Shown: positions 5,711-12,775 of the stretch, one piece after another | Layout of the letters: each line of letters begins with the position of its first letter | Numbering within the stretch: position 1 is the stretch's first letter | Notes under the pieces: generated by a model | Told to the model about the DNA's origin: nothing | Seen by the model: only the letters and a program-made list of their open reading frames with translations | Database searches by the model: none | Translations under genes and position numbers: made by a program | IMG/VR virus record: IMGVR_UViG_3300021085_000275 | Span: 1 to 20,579 of that record | Source of the DNA: a virus | Length of the DNA: 20,579 bases | Reading direction: 5' to 3' (one strand)

Positions 5711-6970
5711 ATGGATAAACAAAATAAACAACGATTAGAACAGCTAGTACGCCAAGGCCTCGTCCCTAGCCGAAAACTCCCCATGCTTATGAAAGCCATG
5801 AGTAATCTCCACATGGGCAAGCAACTCACGCCCACAGAAAGAGATACCTTATCAAAGTATATGTTCAACATGACAGACATTATGTTGAAGGACGATACTG
5901 TTTTCAATCGTGCCAAATTACATACACAAAAGACAAAATATCAAACGGAGGAGTCTACCGTGGACTTAGATGAGAAGATGGTTGATGGCGTTGAAGTAGT
6001 AGACGGCCCAGAAGAAGAAAATAAAAAGATGAAGATGAAAAAAGAAAAAGATGTGAAAGAGTCTAGAGAAGGCGATGAAGAAGAGAGAATGCGTAAGAAA
6101 GAAGAGAACAAAGCAAGACGCCTCTCTATTCGCAAACGTGACAAGTTCCGTATGCTTCCCTCTGAACTAAAGAAAGAAAAAATGAAAGCTGGTCTTGAAG
6201 AAGATGTTGCTAAAATCAACGAAGACTATAAAGCTATGTTTGAAACTGCTCTAGAATGTTACGGGATTGACAACATTCGAGACCTTCCAGAAGAAAAGAA
6301 AGCAGAATTCTTTAAAGTAGTAGATATAGCACTTGAAGAAGCTAAGATGGCTAAGAAAGACCATGATGGCGACGGCAAAGTTGAAACTTCTACAGCGGAA
6401 TACATGGGTTCACGAGACAAAGCTATCAAGAAAGCTATGAAGAAAGAAGAAGTAGAACAGGTCGATGAACTGAAAAAGTCTACTCTTTCTTCATACATTC
6501 AGAAGGCAGCAGATCCTGTAGCTAAAAAGTCAAATGTAAACCTTGCTTCTAAAGCAGCACACAAGTTAGCAACTTCAGATGACATGGATGCAGGCGAGAA
6601 AGAAGACCGTAAAGCATTTGTGAGAAGCAAAGGTATTCAGACAGCAGCCAAGAAACTTGCTAAAGAAGAAGTAGAACTTACATTCGAAGAAATGACACCG
6701 CAGCAAAAAGCTGATAGACTAAGATTGATTGCTAAGAAAGCTGACTACGTTCAAAGCGGCGCTGCTGCTAAAGCTGTTAAGAAGCAAGCAAAGACAGACA
6801 TGAAGCAAAAAGGTGCCCAGAAAGGCATGGCTCCTACTAAGAAAGATGTAGAAGAGCAAGTTGCTGCTATCAGAAAAACAATTAAAGAAGGCACAGTAAA
6901 AGAAAAAATCGAAGCCTTCAAAGAACTCAACACAATTATAGAGCAATTTAAAACCACAGGAGAACTATAA
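5711..6970 (+). CDS. Lys/Glu-rich modular virion-type protein (putative internal head or scaffold protein)
   Basis: A 419-aa highly charged protein with no membrane segment. Residues 1-75 form a compact helical domain (LVRQGLVPSRKLPMLMKAM). A Lys/Glu low-complexity linker (100-135) follows, then a helical segment (165-212). Next are an EF-hand-like loop DHDGDGKVETST (217-228) leading into AEYMGSRDKAIKKAMKKE, a VDELKKSTLSSYIQKAAD module (251-268), LTFEEMTPQQK (323-333) and helical Lys-rich repeats. I recognise the DHDGDGK...GSRDKAIKKAM and VDELKKSTLSSY modules as recurring in marine T4-like phage proteins. An exact late promoter lies 5 bases before the ATG. GGAGGAG at 5947-5953, 6 bases before the in-frame GTG at 5960, looks like an internal start site. 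The stop overlaps the next ATG. A head-interior or scaffold role is inferred. Confidence 0.78.
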   Translation: MDKQNKQRLEQLVRQGLVPSRKLPMLMKAMSNLHMGKQLTPTERDTLSKYMFNMTDIMLKDDTVFNRAKLHTQKTKYQTEESTVDLDEKMVDGVEVVDGPEEENKKMKMKKEKDVKESREGDEEERMRKKEENKARRLSIRKRDKFRMLPSELKKEKMKAGLEEDVAKINEDYKAMFETALECYGIDNIRDLPEEKKAEFFKVVDIALEEAKMAKKDHDGDGKVETSTAEYMGSRDKAIKKAMKKEEVEQVDELKKSTLSSYIQKAADPVAKKSNVNLASKAAHKLATSDDMDAGEKEDRKAFVRSKGIQTAAKKLAKEEVELTFEEMTPQQKADRLRLIAKKADYVQSGAAAKAVKKQAKTDMKQKGAQKGMAPTKKDVEEQVAAIRKTIKEGTVKEKIEAFKELNTIIEQFKTTGEL

Positions 6971-7371
6971 TGTCCGCATGGTCAAGATCAGTTAAGCCAG
7001 TTATTACTGGTGTTCCCGCCTCAGAAATCTTCATGGTGGACGAAGCAGAAGTAGCAGCAACTCCTGGCATCACACAGCCAGGTTGGGTACGCAGAACTAC
7101 TGTAGGTTCACGCAAGAAATATGAAACTATCGTAGCAATGGCAGCAGCCGCTACTGACGCTGTATATGAAGCAGCCGTTGGTTTGGCGGGCGGCGCACTT
7201 GTTATTGGTACAGAATATAAGATTCTTACTACAGGCGACACAGACTTCACATTGGTTGGTGCAGCAGATTCACTACCAGATACAGTATTCACCGCCACAG
7301 GCGTTGGTGCAGGAACTGGTACAGTTGTCGCTACAGCAGACGATGACGATGACGAATTCCCAGACGTTTAA
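6970..7371 (+). CDS. Small virion-type protein with inserted beta-repeat module
   Basis: A 133-aa protein. The N-terminal part (MSAWSRSVKPVITGVPASEI, then ...QPGWVRRTT, ...KKYETIVAM to residue 57) and the acidic C-terminus DDDDDEFPDV resemble a small conserved protein of marine T4-like phages. Between them, residues about 75-121 form a separate module, GTEYKILTTGDTDFTLVGAA and onward to FTATGVGAGTGTVV. I associate this module with phage tail-fibre and other virion proteins. The gene begins on the preceding stop (TAATG) with AGGAG at 6958-6962, so it is co-expressed with the 419-aa protein from the late promoter at 5698. A structural role is likely, but the exact position in the virion is unknown. 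Confidence 0.75.
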   Translation: MSAWSRSVKPVITGVPASEIFMVDEAEVAATPGITQPGWVRRTTVGSRKKYETIVAMAAAATDAVYEAAVGLAGGALVIGTEYKILTTGDTDFTLVGAADSLPDTVFTATGVGAGTGTVVATADDDDDEFPDV

Positions 7372-7377
7372 TAAATA
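7370..7377 (+). promoter_or_regulatory. Late promoter candidate, AATAAATA (7/8)
   Basis: One mismatch from the T4 late consensus, in the noncoding gap before the gene at 7403. The predicted start near 7383 leaves a 20-base leader containing AGGGAG (7389-7394), 8 bases before the ATG. The context is that of a real promoter, but the first base deviates from consensus. Confidence 0.6.
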
Positions 7378-7402
7378 CTTTTTATTTTAGGGAGTATTTA
7401 AT

Positions 7403-7843
7403 ATGGCAGATGCGAAACTATCAGAACTAACAGCGGCCACTGCGGCCGCTGGAACTGATGTGCTTTATGTAGTAAGTGGAAGTAACAGCAACAAGATTAC
7501 TATTGCTAATCTGTTCGCTGACGTAGCAACCCCTGTAAGTTTCAGCGATTCAATAGCTATCACTGACACTAATACAATGACTGCTGCTGGCGAAATCATT
7601 ACAACGACTAATATCACATATATTAGTAATCCAGACGCTGATGGCAATTATACATTAGGAGCTGGTGTTGATGGTCAACTCAAAATTGTTATTATGATTA
7701 GCAATACAGGCAGCAGAACTTGCACATTGCAAGGGTCTACTTTGGCCAATGACATATCGTTTACTGCTGCAGGACATTCTGCAACTCTTCTATATACTAA
7801 TAGCAAATGGTATTTCATTGGAGGTACCGCTACAGTATCATAG
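7403..7843 (+). CDS. Beta-rich virion protein, fibre-like
   Basis: A 146-aa protein with the composition of a phage surface protein (rich in Thr, Ala, Ser, Gly, Ile; few Lys). The N-terminus, ADAKLSELTAATAAAGTDVL, then YVVSG and SNKITIANLF (to residue 38), matches the N-terminal attachment-type segment found on many phage fibre or head-fibre proteins. The C-terminal part, with GQLKIVIMISNTGSRTCTLQ, ISFTAAGHSATLLYTNSKWY and FIGG, resembles the terminal beta domain of such proteins in marine phages. It lacks a signal peptide and membrane helix. It has its own near-consensus late promoter and a strong ribosome binding site. A decoration, short fibre or neck protein is plausible; the location in the particle is not determined by the sequence. 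Confidence 0.78.
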   Translation: MADAKLSELTAATAAAGTDVLYVVSGSNSNKITIANLFADVATPVSFSDSIAITDTNTMTAAGEIITTTNITYISNPDADGNYTLGAGVDGQLKIVIMISNTGSRTCTLQGSTLANDISFTAAGHSATLLYTNSKWYFIGGTATVS

Positions 7844-7852
7844 GATTAGATA

Positions 7853-8230
7853 ATGCTACAATTGAATGAAGATAATTTTTTGATTTATGCGATAAAAAAT
7901 TATTATAGCCCGGGTTCACTCGGAATGAAAGATTTAGAAGACGACTTAAAAAAGTTCAAGTATGTTAAGCGTCTTCTAGGTCGTTATAAAAAGACTGGTG
8001 AAGTCAGCGAACGACTAGTACTAAATCATCTAGTTGTCATATACAATGTTTTCGGCGATGCGGCAACAGATATGTTGTTTTACAAGTTAGAGCCAGAATA
8101 TTGGTCAGACTTGAAAACATATCTTGTTTACTTACATAGAATGCCACTAGAGACTGTAGTTTCTCCTGGTATAAAAGAAACAGATATTCCTTTGAATAAT
8201 GAACTCATAGCAATACTAAGGAAACTATAG
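7853..8230 (+). CDS. Conserved T4-like phage protein of unknown function
   Basis: A 125-aa mainly helical protein. The segments FKYVKRLLGRYKKTGEVSER, LVLNHLVVIYNVFG and YWSDLKTYLVYLHRMP are the hallmarks of a protein family I recognise across T4-like marine phages (unnamed, a DUF). It has no catalytic motif or membrane segment that I can point to. AGGA at 7842-7845, which overlaps the previous stop, is 7 bases from the ATG. The gene ends exactly where the next one begins (TAGTG overlap). Its constant association with the next gene in such phages (from memory) suggests a shared structural or assembly function. Confidence 0.78.
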   Translation: MLQLNEDNFLIYAIKNYYSPGSLGMKDLEDDLKKFKYVKRLLGRYKKTGEVSERLVLNHLVVIYNVFGDAATDMLFYKLEPEYWSDLKTYLVYLHRMPLETVVSPGIKETDIPLNNELIAILRKL

Positions 8231-8772
8231 TGGCACGACTCGCAGATGCATATGTAACGTACAGAATCATTAGGATGCTCGCTACTCCTATTGAGAAATC
8301 TGATGCCTATAAAATGGGTATCATTGATGCTGACGGTAAAAAGATTAAAAATCCTACTACATCATCTGAGAAAGACGCTTACTCCTTACTACAAAGATTC
8401 GTGTTCAAAGTACAACGGGCACTGATGAAATCGCCTGATAGAAATGCAAAAAGACTCTTGACAGTAGCAGCAGCTATGAGTATACTAAGAGAACATGACG
8501 AGACTACACTAGAAACTTATACAGAGCAAGACATTGAAGCTCTATTAGACATGTATGAGACGGACGAGAGTGTAGAAAGACAATCCAAATTACTAGAACA
8601 CAATGTTATTTCCTTCAATACTTTTTTAAGTGAAGAAGGTGTTGTCGCCAATGCAGTTGGCGGCGGCGGTATCGATGGCATTGGTGTAGGACCTAAAGGC
8701 GAACCTGGAAGAGATCCAGTTATGATGCCAATGGTTCGCAGAAAAAAGAAGAAGAAAGATGCCAACAGTTAA
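8230..8772 (+). CDS. Conserved virion-type protein with SFNTFLSEEG and GxGxGPxGEPG tail (GTG start)
   Basis: A 180-aa protein starting with GTG (8230), supported by AAGGAAA at 8218-8224 and by overlap with the preceding stop. The N-terminal domain (LADAYVTYRIIRMLATPIEK, DAYKMGIIDADGKKIK, SEKDAYSLLQRFVFKVQRAL) is helical and conserved in marine T4-like phages. After residue 125 it carries SFNTFLSEEG (128-137), the capsid-targeting/protease-site-like peptide seen in other proteins of this window. Then come a Gly-rich tail, GGGGIDGIGVGPKGEPG (144-160), and a basic end, RRKKKKKD. The tail type recurs on several head-associated proteins of such phages. A head or neck component, possibly processed after Glu135 or Glu136, is a reasonable inference. 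Confidence 0.75.
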   Translation: MARLADAYVTYRIIRMLATPIEKSDAYKMGIIDADGKKIKNPTTSSEKDAYSLLQRFVFKVQRALMKSPDRNAKRLLTVAAAMSILREHDETTLETYTEQDIEALLDMYETDESVERQSKLLEHNVISFNTFLSEEGVVANAVGGGGIDGIGVGPKGEPGRDPVMMPMVRRKKKKKDANS

Positions 8773-9232
8773 AACTCTAGAAACAGAAGTGGCGTTAGTC
8801 AAACAGGATGTTAGTCAAATCGGACAACTGTTTTCGAAACTCGAAACAGCACTTGATAAGATTACAGATGTTTCAAATAATATTGGACAAATACTTGCCG
8901 TGCATGAACAAAGATTGCAAGAAGGCGAGAGAGAATTTGGGGCATTGAAAGCTGAGATGAAAAACGCTGAAGATAAGTTTGATGATGAAGTAAAAGACCT
9001 GCATTCAAGGCTAACATCAAACACTAGAGAGATCGAAAGTAAAATGTCTAAAGAAATCGATAAAGTCCTAGATTCAATCAAGGACCTCAAAGAACATCTT
9101 ATCAACAAGAATGATAAGATAGAAACTCGAATTGCTGCCCTCGAACGATGGAGATGGATATTAGTCGGCGCCATGTTTGTTGGAGCTATGATTGTACCTG
9201 AACTACCAAGCCTTTCAGCATTTTTCAAGTAA
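8759..9232 (+). CDS. Coiled-coil protein with C-terminal membrane anchor (XhlA-like)
   Basis: A 157-aa protein. Residues 1-128 are an almost continuous coiled coil, and residues 131-147 (WRWILVGAMFVGAMIVP) form a single membrane helix preceded by RIAALER, leaving a short tail outside. This arrangement is that of XhlA-type phage proteins, which act together with holins in some phages, and of similar coiled-coil/tail-anchored proteins common in T4-like marine phages. It overlaps the preceding gene by 14 bases and is the last gene of the late-region transcription unit before the terminator at 9265-9294. A lysis accessory or membrane-anchoring function is likely but not proven. No cysteine or enzymatic motif is present. 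Confidence 0.75.
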   Translation: MPTVKTLETEVALVKQDVSQIGQLFSKLETALDKITDVSNNIGQILAVHEQRLQEGEREFGALKAEMKNAEDKFDDEVKDLHSRLTSNTREIESKMSKEIDKVLDSIKDLKEHLINKNDKIETRIAALERWRWILVGAMFVGAMIVPELPSLSAFFK

Positions 9233-9235
9233 CAC

Positions 9236-9264
9236 TTGACATTAGTTCGCTGATGTACTATAAT
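9236..9264 (+). promoter_or_regulatory. Consensus sigma-70 promoter (early) ahead of primase
   Basis: TTGACA (9236-9241) and TATAAT (9259-9264) are both perfect, with a 17-bp spacer. The predicted start is near 9271, giving a leader of about 24 bases. Host RNA polymerase would read it immediately after infection, consistent with the replication and nucleotide genes downstream. It overlaps the terminator that closes the upstream unit. Confidence 0.9.
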
Positions 9265-9294
9265 AAACCTATACTAAATGTGTAGGTTTTTTTT
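9265..9294 (+). terminator. Rho-independent terminator overlapping the promoter start site
   Basis: AAACCTATAC (9265-9274) pairs with GTGTAGGTTT (9280-9289), ten pairs with one T-G, around the loop TAAAT. The T tract runs 9287-9294, directly up to the ATG at 9295. Read-through RNA from the late region forms the full hairpin. RNA starting near 9271 contains only part of the left arm. The AGG within the right arm (9284-9286) also sits at ribosome-binding distance from the primase start. Confidence 0.82.
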
Positions 9295-10320
9295 ATGTCT
9301 CTTTATATTGACCTCAAATACATCAATATGATATCTAATCGTTTGCCGATGTTTACTCGCAAAGACGATTACTTATTCAATTGCCGGTGTATCATCTGTG
9401 GTGACTCTTCCGAAAAGAAGAACAAAGCTCGTGGCTACTTCTACAAGAAAGAAGCCAATATGTTCTATCGCTGTCACAACTGCGACTACGGCACAACTGT
9501 CGGTAAGTTTATCGAACAGTTAGATCCTATGCTCTATAAAGAATATGTGCTAGAGAAGTTTGTCAAGCAAGTCGAAAAGCCTGTACCTAAGAAAGAACCT
9601 GATCCTACATACGCATTTGATTTCAAGCCATCATTCAATAAGCCCCTCAGTATCATTGACGGACTGATGGACAGACTTGATACTCTGCCGAAAGATCATG
9701 AGGCAGTTCAGTATGTGAAGAACAGAATGATCCCAGAATCTCAGTACAATCGCATGTATTTTGTAGACGATATACGCAACCTGTCACAGCTAAATACCAA
9801 ATACACAAAAGCACTAAATATAAAGCAGCCGAGAATTTGCCTGCCCTTCATCCGAGAAGACGGACAACTATCAGGCATGGCATTGAGAGGCATACGAGGT
9901 GAAACACTTCGTTACATCAATCTCAAAATAAAGGAAGATGATCCTACTATCTTCGGTCTAGATGTTATAGATAGAAATGAAGAAGTCTTTATCGTTGAAG
10001 GTCCGATAGACAGTCTGTTTCTAGACAACGCAATCGCAGCAGCCGGCTCATCTTTCCATAAGATTGATAAGATAGGGTTGACTCACTTTACGGTCATATT
10101 TGATAATCAGCCACGAAACAAAGAAATCTGTGATCTGATATACAAGCAAATAAAAGCCGGCAATAAAGTCTGTTTGTGGCCGTCTGATATTCAAGAGAAA
10201 GATATTAACGATATGATACTTTCGGGCTTGACAAAGAACGACATTCAGTATATTATAGATAATAATACATATGAAGGCTTAGAAGCCGAACTTGAATTTA
10301 CCGCCTGGAGAAAATGTTAA
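9295..10320 (+). CDS. 61: DNA primase, T4 gp61-like
   Basis: A 341-aa primase of the T4 gp61 type (T4 342 aa), which makes RNA primers for lagging-strand synthesis together with the gp41 helicase. The N-terminal zinc-binding domain has Cys32-x2-Cys35 (CIICGDS) and Cys60-x2-Cys63 (CHNCDYG). The TOPRIM catalytic core has Glu235 in VFIVEGPIDS, with Asp239 after it, then Asp270 in VIFDNQ and KDINDM (302-307). Between them lies the LPFIREDGQLSGMALRG strand region typical of these primases. It is the first gene after the sigma-70 promoter at 9236-9264. The only ribosome binding element is AGG at 9284-9286 within the terminator stem. The stop overlaps the thyX start (TAATG). The gp41 helicase is not in the window. 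Confidence 0.95.
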   Translation: MSLYIDLKYINMISNRLPMFTRKDDYLFNCRCIICGDSSEKKNKARGYFYKKEANMFYRCHNCDYGTTVGKFIEQLDPMLYKEYVLEKFVKQVEKPVPKKEPDPTYAFDFKPSFNKPLSIIDGLMDRLDTLPKDHEAVQYVKNRMIPESQYNRMYFVDDIRNLSQLNTKYTKALNIKQPRICLPFIREDGQLSGMALRGIRGETLRYINLKIKEDDPTIFGLDVIDRNEEVFIVEGPIDSLFLDNAIAAAGSSFHKIDKIGLTHFTVIFDNQPRNKEICDLIYKQIKAGNKVCLWPSDIQEKDINDMILSGLTKNDIQYIIDNNTYEGLEAELEFTAWRKC

Positions 10321-10973
10321 TGTCAGTGAGTTTAGTAGGAATGACTCAACCATCTGCTACAACTGGGTGCAACACAGCGAATCAACTAATTGCGTATGTT
10401 GCACGAGTGAGTAACCCAGAGAATCAAAATAACGATAAAACCGCATCAAAACTACTCAAATATCTCATAAAGCATGAACATTGGAGCCCTTTTGAGATGG
10501 TTTCTGCTACATTAGAAATTAAGACTACTCGTGACATCTCCAGACAGATTATAAGGCACCGTAGCTTCAGTTTCCAAGAGTTTAGCCAAAGGTACGCAGA
10601 ATCAACAAACTTTGAAACTCGTGAATGCAGACTACAAGACCAGACCAATCGACAGAACAGCATAGAAACAGAAGACCGTGAACTAGCTGAGTGGTGGAAA
10701 ATGGCTCAGAAAGAATTGATTCAAAAGTCTAAGTTAGTATATCAAACAGCATTAGATCACGGAATAGCAAAAGAACAAGCAAGGGCAGTACTGCCAGAAG
10801 GCAATACTGAAACAACACTATACATGTCAGGCACTCTTAGATCGTGGATACACTACTGCAAACTAAGAAGGTCTAACGGAACTCAGAAAGAACATATGAT
10901 AATAGCTGACCAATGTTGGGATGTGTTAAGCCAACACTTCCCTGATGTGGCAAAGGCAGTAGAGGAACTATAA
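10320..10973 (+). CDS. thyX: Flavin-dependent thymidylate synthase ThyX
   Basis: ThyX converts dUMP to dTMP using FAD, NADPH and methylene-tetrahydrofolate. The family signature RHRxxSxxxxSxR is complete: RHRSFSFQEFSQR. Further family marks are HWSPFEM before it and QARAVLPEGNTETTLYMSGT, followed by RSWIHYCKLR, after it, including the C-terminal substrate-binding Arg/Ser region. I use the ATG at 10320 (217 aa, TAATG with the primase stop). GGAG at 10307-10310 is then 9 bases away, whereas the ATG at 10314 would be only 3 bases from it. It replaces the folate-dependent T4 td enzyme. Together with dCMP deaminase and NrdAB downstream it completes de novo dTMP supply. Confidence 0.96.
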   Translation: MSVSLVGMTQPSATTGCNTANQLIAYVARVSNPENQNNDKTASKLLKYLIKHEHWSPFEMVSATLEIKTTRDISRQIIRHRSFSFQEFSQRYAESTNFETRECRLQDQTNRQNSIETEDRELAEWWKMAQKELIQKSKLVYQTALDHGIAKEQARAVLPEGNTETTLYMSGTLRSWIHYCKLRRSNGTQKEHMIIADQCWDVLSQHFPDVAKAVEEL

Positions 10974-12775
10974 TGGCGAAAAAAGAATATATGGGTCTAA
11001 AAATAGACTACGCAAGAGATAGTCTGTTTGATAAATTAGGCATCGCAAGACTCAAAGAATCGTACATGCGAGAAGACGAAGCGTCTCCTCAAGAAAGATT
11101 TGCACATGTGAGTGCTACCTTTGGCAGCAACCCAGAACACGCACAACGACTGTATGAGTACAGCAGTAAGCACTGGTTATCTTATTCGACCCCTATTCTT
11201 TCTTATGGTCGTTCAAAGAAAGGTATGCCTATCTCATGCTTTCTAAACTTCATTGATGACACGGCGGAGGGTCTCGTTGAAAATCTTTCTGAAACAAATT
11301 GGCTTTCTATGCTTGGGGGTGGCGTTGGGATTGGTTTTGGTATCCGTTCCTCTGATGATAAGTCTGTTGGTGTTATGCCTCATCTCAAGACTTACGATGC
11401 ATCGTGCCTCGCATATCGCCAAGGTCGCACTAGACGGGGCTCTTACGCTACTTATCTTGATATATCTCACCCAGATGTGATGATGTATCTTGAGATGCGA
11501 AAGCCGACAGGTGATCCGAATGTTCGCTGTTTGAACCTTCATCACGGCATCAACATCTCAGATCGTTTCATGGAAATCATCGAACGATGCATGACTGATC
11601 CTGACTCTGACGACGGATGGAATTTGATTGATCCTCATTCAGGTGAAATCAGAGACACTGTATCAGCAAAGCATTTGTGGCAGAAAGTACTAGAGCTTCG
11701 TATGGAAACAGGCGAGCCATATGTTCACTTCATTGACACAAGCAATCGTCACTTACCTGAGTGGCAGAAAGAATTAGGACTCAAAGTTCATCAATCAAAT
11801 CTTTGTTCAGAAATCATTCTGCCTACAAACAAAGACAGAACAGCAGTATGTTGTTTGTCATCTGTGAATCTTGAGCATTACGATGCTTGGAGCAAGAACT
11901 CATTGTTCCTCAAAGACATTGCAGAGATGCTAGACAATGTATTACAATTCTTTATCGACAACGCACCGAATGAAGTTGCACGAGCTAAGTTCTCAGCAAG
12001 CCGTGAAAGAAGTATTGGTGTAGGCGCATTAGGTTTCCATGCTTATTTGCAGCAGAAGAATCTGCCGTGGGAAAGCGCAATGGCAAAAGGCACTAATCTG
12101 AGAATGTTTAAACACATACGAGGAAAATTAGATGACGCAAACAAAGAACTGGGGGAAGCCAGAGGTGAAGCCCCTGACGCTGCTGGACGAGGTCTTAGAT
12201 TTAGTCATGTTATGGCTATTGCTCCCAATGCTAGTAGCAGTATTATTATGGGAAACACTTCGCCTTCCATTGAGCCGTTTAGGGCGAATGCTTACAGGCA
12301 AGATACACTTTCTGGAGCTTTCCTTAATAAAAATAAGTATCTGGTGGAGCTTATTAAAAGTAAGATTGAAACTGGGGCGACTAAACAGGCAGAAGACGAA
12401 ATCTGGTCCTCAATCATCTCAAACGACGGATCAGTCCAACACCTAAACTTCTTAGATGAATGGGAGAAAGATGTATTCAAGACTTCTATGGAAATAGATC
12501 AGCGATGGGTCATTGAACATGCAGCAGACAGGCAGCAGTTTATTGACCAAGCACAGTCACTCAATACATTCTTCCGTCCTGACTCTAACATCAAATATCT
12601 ACATGCTATTCACTACATGGCATGGAAGCAGGGCTTGAAGACACTTTACTACTGCCGCTCAGAGAAGTTAGGAAAAGCAGATAAAGTATCGAACAAGATT
12701 GAGCGACAAATTATCAAAGAGATTGATATGACTGCACTTGTAAACAATGACGAATGCCTGGCGTGTGAGGGATAA
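10973..12775 (+). CDS. nrdA: Ribonucleotide reductase alpha subunit NrdA, class I, no ATP-cone
   Basis: A 600-aa large subunit that reduces ribonucleoside diphosphates. Active-site residues are visible: Cys89 (PISCF), Cys293 (the E. coli C462 equivalent in VCCLSSVNL), and Asn276, Cys278 and Glu280 in NLCSEI. The radical-transfer tyrosines are Tyr559-Tyr560 (TLYYCRS), and a C-terminal redox pair lies in CLAC (Cys595, Cys598). Substrate-loop segments (CLAYRQGRTRRGSY; APNASSSIIMGNTSPSIEPF) are present. It is about 150 residues shorter than E. coli or T4 NrdA. The missing part is the N-terminal ATP-cone, so dATP overall-activity inhibition through that domain is not expected. GAGGAA at 10962-10967 precedes the ATG. 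Codon choice in about 11160-11560 and 12170-12370 is richer in T-ending codons than in the rest of the gene. The stop overlaps the next start. Confidence 0.97.
   Translation: MAKKEYMGLKIDYARDSLFDKLGIARLKESYMREDEASPQERFAHVSATFGSNPEHAQRLYEYSSKHWLSYSTPILSYGRSKKGMPISCFLNFIDDTAEGLVENLSETNWLSMLGGGVGIGFGIRSSDDKSVGVMPHLKTYDASCLAYRQGRTRRGSYATYLDISHPDVMMYLEMRKPTGDPNVRCLNLHHGINISDRFMEIIERCMTDPDSDDGWNLIDPHSGEIRDTVSAKHLWQKVLELRMETGEPYVHFIDTSNRHLPEWQKELGLKVHQSNLCSEIILPTNKDRTAVCCLSSVNLEHYDAWSKNSLFLKDIAEMLDNVLQFFIDNAPNEVARAKFSASRERSIGVGALGFHAYLQQKNLPWESAMAKGTNLRMFKHIRGKLDDANKELGEARGEAPDAAGRGLRFSHVMAIAPNASSSIIMGNTSPSIEPFRANAYRQDTLSGAFLNKNKYLVELIKSKIETGATKQAEDEIWSSIISNDGSVQHLNFLDEWEKDVFKTSMEIDQRWVIEHAADRQQFIDQAQSLNTFFRPDSNIKYLHAIHYMAWKQGLKTLYYCRSEKLGKADKVSNKIERQIIKEIDMTALVNNDECLACEG

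Noticed and set aside
8458-8486. TTGACA-17-TATACT inside the gene at 8230, a good sigma-70 match
   Set aside because: It is in the middle of conserved coding sequence (Leu-Thr-Val-Ala), about 260 bases from the next start, and an early promoter here would transcribe a late gene. Possible, but not supported by context.
12132-12446. A 104-codon + frame inside nrdA
   Set aside because: It overlaps catalytic nrdA sequence in another frame and is explained by the locally different codon use; no ribosome binding site and a Leu-rich translation with no family resemblance.
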